Assembly (NCBI RefSeq): GCF_038957035.1
Contig: NZ_CP152412.1
Span: 4,088,501 to 4,152,500, forward strand
Origin: Bradyrhizobium sp. B097
Lineage (GTDB): Bacteria > Pseudomonadota > Alphaproteobacteria > Rhizobiales > Xanthobacteraceae
Length of the DNA stretch: 64,000 bases
Direction of reading: 5' to 3'
Shown here: piece by piece, positions 62,583 through 64,000 of the stretch
How the letters are laid out: each line of letters opens with the position of its first letter
Position numbering within the stretch: position 1 is the first letter of the stretch
Program-made: the position numbers and the translations under genes
The notes under the pieces: model-generated
Told to the model about the DNA's origin: nothing
Database searches by the model: none
Seen by the model: only the letters and a program-made list of their open reading frames with translations

Positions 62583-62747
62583 ATGCCGAAAGCAGCCCGC
62601 ATTTCGACGCCGATCCCGGTTTCGTCTACCTCCGAAAACGAAAACTCAGACTCAGCCCAGTTTGTGACGGTCGCGCTGTTTTCCGGCATCGGTTTGTTGA
62701 TCTCGCTCGTCGCCGTCATCTTCGGCATTCAAGGCGTCTGGTTCTGA
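62583..62747 (+). CDS. Small single-span membrane protein
   Basis: 54 residues, MPKAARISTPIPVSSTSENE followed by one hydrophobic span FVTVALFSGIGLLISLVAVIFG (about residues 28-49) and the short end IQGVWF. GGAG lies 7-8 bases before the ATG at 62583. The codon use fits the neighbourhood. It has a soluble, Ser/Glu-rich N-terminal arm. Function unknown; it could be a small stress-induced membrane protein. Confidence 0.55.
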   Translation: MPKAARISTPIPVSSTSENENSDSAQFVTVALFSGIGLLISLVAVIFGIQGVWF

Positions 62748-62804
62748 CTTCATCCACCTGAAGCGGCCTGCCGCCACCAGGGTGACGGCAGGAATGTGAT
62801 CACG

Positions 62805-63413
62805 TCAGGCGGCGTTCAGGCTGCCAGCGGCCTGCAGCGCACCCGCGACCGCCTTCTCGCGGTGCTCGGGACCGACCTGGATGCCGTCGGCGGGGATCAG
62901 CTCGAGATTCTTGACGCCGATGAAGCCGAACACGCCGCGCAAATAGGTCTCGAGGTGCTCCAGCGCGGCCATCGGCGTGTCGGCGCCGTAATAGCCGCCG
63001 CGCGAGATCGCGATGATGACGCGCTTGTTGCCGGCCAGTCCCTCGACGCCGCCGGCGCCGTATTTGAAGGTCTTGCCCGCGACCACGATGCGGTCGATCC
63101 AGGCCTTCAGCTGGGAGGGAAGGGTGAAATTGTACATCGGCGCGCCGATCACGACGACGTCGGCGGCGAGGAACTCCTCGAGCACGGCCTGGCCGGTCGC
63201 GATGTCGTCGCGCATCGACGGGTCCGGCGCCGCGCCCTGGCTGGCGGCGAGGTGCAGGCCGGAGAGGTGGGCGAGCGGGGTCTGGGTGAGATCGCGGTAG
63301 CTCACGACCAGGCCGGGATTGGCCTGGCGCAGCCGCTCGACGGCGGCGGCAGAAACCTGGCGGCTGACGGAGTGGGAGCCTAGGACCGAGGAGTCGATGT
63401 GCAGAAGTTTCAT
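62805..63413 (-). CDS. azoR: FMN-dependent NADH azoreductase
   Basis: 202 residues, a cytoplasmic flavodoxin-like quinone/azo reductase. Key marks are [21 protein letters not shown] (FMN phosphate loop), [25 protein letters not shown] and [13 protein letters not shown] lies 8 bases before the ATG at 63413; a GTG four codons earlier is less likely. It diverges from the second HxlR gene and is likely controlled by it. Confidence 0.95.
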   Translation of the reverse strand: MKLLHIDSSVLGSHSVSRQVSAAAVERLRQANPGLVVSYRDLTQTPLAHLSGLHLAASQGAAPDPSMRDDIATGQAVLEEFLAADVVVIGAPMYNFTLPSQLKAWIDRIVVAGKTFKYGAGGVEGLAGNKRVIIAISRGGYYGADTPMAALEHLETYLRGVFGFIGVKNLELIPADGIQVGPEHREKAVAGALQAAGSLNAA

Positions 63414-63469
63414 GGCTGAAGTCACCTTTGGTATAGGTTTGTAACTGGCGCTATATGAGTGACCGCCCT

Positions 63470-63493
63470 AAATGTGCGCAAGAACGCACATTT
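63470..63493. promoter_or_regulatory. Operator candidate between azoR and HxlR genes
   Basis: AAATGTGCG-CAAGAA-CGCACATTT is a perfect 9-base inverted repeat with a 6-base centre, 20 bases before the HxlR start. It lies in the divergent promoter region and probably binds the HxlR protein. Confidence 0.55.
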
Positions 63494-63512
63494 TTGAAAC
63501 CCGAGCACAGCA

Positions 63513-63911
63513 ATGAAACCCGAGCACATCCGTGTGCCTGCCCTTCCGCCCCTGCCTGACCAGGATCACAGCGATTGCCGCGCGGTTGCCTCCGTATTGG
63601 CGCGGGTCGGCGACAAATGGAGCGTGTTCGTGATCATGATGCTGACCGATGGGCCAAAGCGCTTCAACGAGCTGAAGCGGATGATCAACGGCATCTCGCA
63701 GCGGATGCTGACGCTCACGCTGCGCGGGCTCGAGCGCGATGGCCTGGTGACGCGCACGGTGTTTCCGACGATCCCGCCGCGGGTCGATTACGAGCTGACC
63801 GATCTCGGCCGTGGTCTGGCCGCGCCCGTGAAGGCACTCGGCGAATGGGCGTTCGCGCATCTGCCGGAGATCGAGGGCGCGCGGACACGGTTTGACGGAC
63901 GCAACGAGTAG
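63513..63911 (+). CDS. HxlR-family regulator (second copy)
   Basis: 132 residues: DCRAVASVLARVGDKWSVFVIMMLTDGPKRFNELKRMINGISQRMLTLTLRGLERDGLVTRTVFPTIPPRVDYELTDLGRGLAAPVKALGEWA, a textbook HxlR. A cysteine in DCRAV may sense quinones or oxidants, as in HypR or QorR-type members. It is divergent from azoR, the common arrangement for quinone-stress control. Confidence 0.94.
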   Translation: MKPEHIRVPALPPLPDQDHSDCRAVASVLARVGDKWSVFVIMMLTDGPKRFNELKRMINGISQRMLTLTLRGLERDGLVTRTVFPTIPPRVDYELTDLGRGLAAPVKALGEWAFAHLPEIEGARTRFDGRNE

Positions 63912-63932
63912 GGAGTGTTATCGGTCGTCCTG

Positions 63933-64000
63933 CTGTTATCCGTCACCCGACTGTTATCCGTCACCCTGAGGAGCGCGAAGCGCGTCTCGAAGGGTCGACG
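63933..64000. repeat. Short tandem repeat and start of a palindromic repeat at the window end
   Basis: CTGTTATCCGTCACCC occurs at 63933-63948 and again at 63951-63966 (18-base period). It is followed by CCTGAGGAGCGCGAAGCGCG, a repeat end cut off by the window edge. Confidence 0.6.

Overview
The window is chromosomal DNA from a high-GC alphaproteobacterium of the Rhizobiales. Bradyrhizobium or a close relative fits best: the ClpS, MipZ, DivK, PleD, EipB, TolA-like and phasin proteins look bradyrhizobial, and so do several families of palindromic intergenic repeats. Genus is inferred from recognition only; no rRNA or tRNA gene is present to confirm it. There is no prophage, insertion sequence, CRISPR array or conjugative module. 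Most of the window is ordinary core chromosome with small accessory cassettes and repeat-filled gaps.

Layout. 0-8.3 kb: end of a MauG-like di-heme peroxidase, an aldo/keto reductase, a TolA/TonB-like envelope protein, DUF599, a GST, a YidB-family protein, a small protein behind a consensus sigma-54 promoter, two rhizobial proteins of unknown role, DUF1489, a periplasmic ClpP-like protein and panC. 8.5-13.6 kb: mipZ, a chimeric gene relic, an exported alpha/beta hydrolase, a VWA protein, DUF302 and a membrane J-domain protein. 13.8-18.4 kb: a SPOR-tailed D,D-carboxypeptidase, a phasin with a palindromic operator, and a TadG-like VWA pilus protein. 18.8-21.9 kb: clpS-clpA. 21.9-26 kb: divergent XRE regulator/NmrA pair, a DHA2-type MFS exporter and a PilZ protein. 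26.1-29.4 kb: AraC regulator, nitrilase and aldoxime dehydratase, an aldoxime-to-nitrile-to-acid pathway. 29.4-30.1 kb: an array of intergenic repeats. 30.1-37.7 kb: LysR/bile-acid-symporter-like pair, a Cys-form GrdB-like protein, lytic transglycosylase, azlCD, a tripartite tricarboxylate binding protein, trmO and a HIT protein. 37.7-43.9 kb: FemAB-like acyltransferase, GDPD-RidA operon, EipB, a second RidA, and DUF3572-dinB. 44-45.8 kb: divK-pleD. 45.9-51.9 kb: class C serine hydrolase, TetR/MFS pair, ammonium transporter and small membrane proteins. 52-60.2 kb: rpmG, an LLM flavin monooxygenase, and the reverse-strand housekeeping run topA-rnr-DUF983-NUDIX. 60.4-64 kb: a small conserved protein, two HxlR-type regulators each divergent from an oxidoreductase (SDR, AzoR), and a small single-span membrane protein.

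How parts work together. ClpS/ClpA deliver N-degron substrates to ClpP. DivK/PleD control cell-cycle polarity and c-di-GMP, with MipZ placing the division site and the PilZ protein a possible c-di-GMP receiver. Several small cassettes (XRE/NmrA, TetR/MFS, HxlR/SDR, HxlR/AzoR) share one plan: a regulator divergent from its likely target, with a good inverted repeat between them. The most distinctive non-coding content is a set of palindromic repeat families spread through the gaps.
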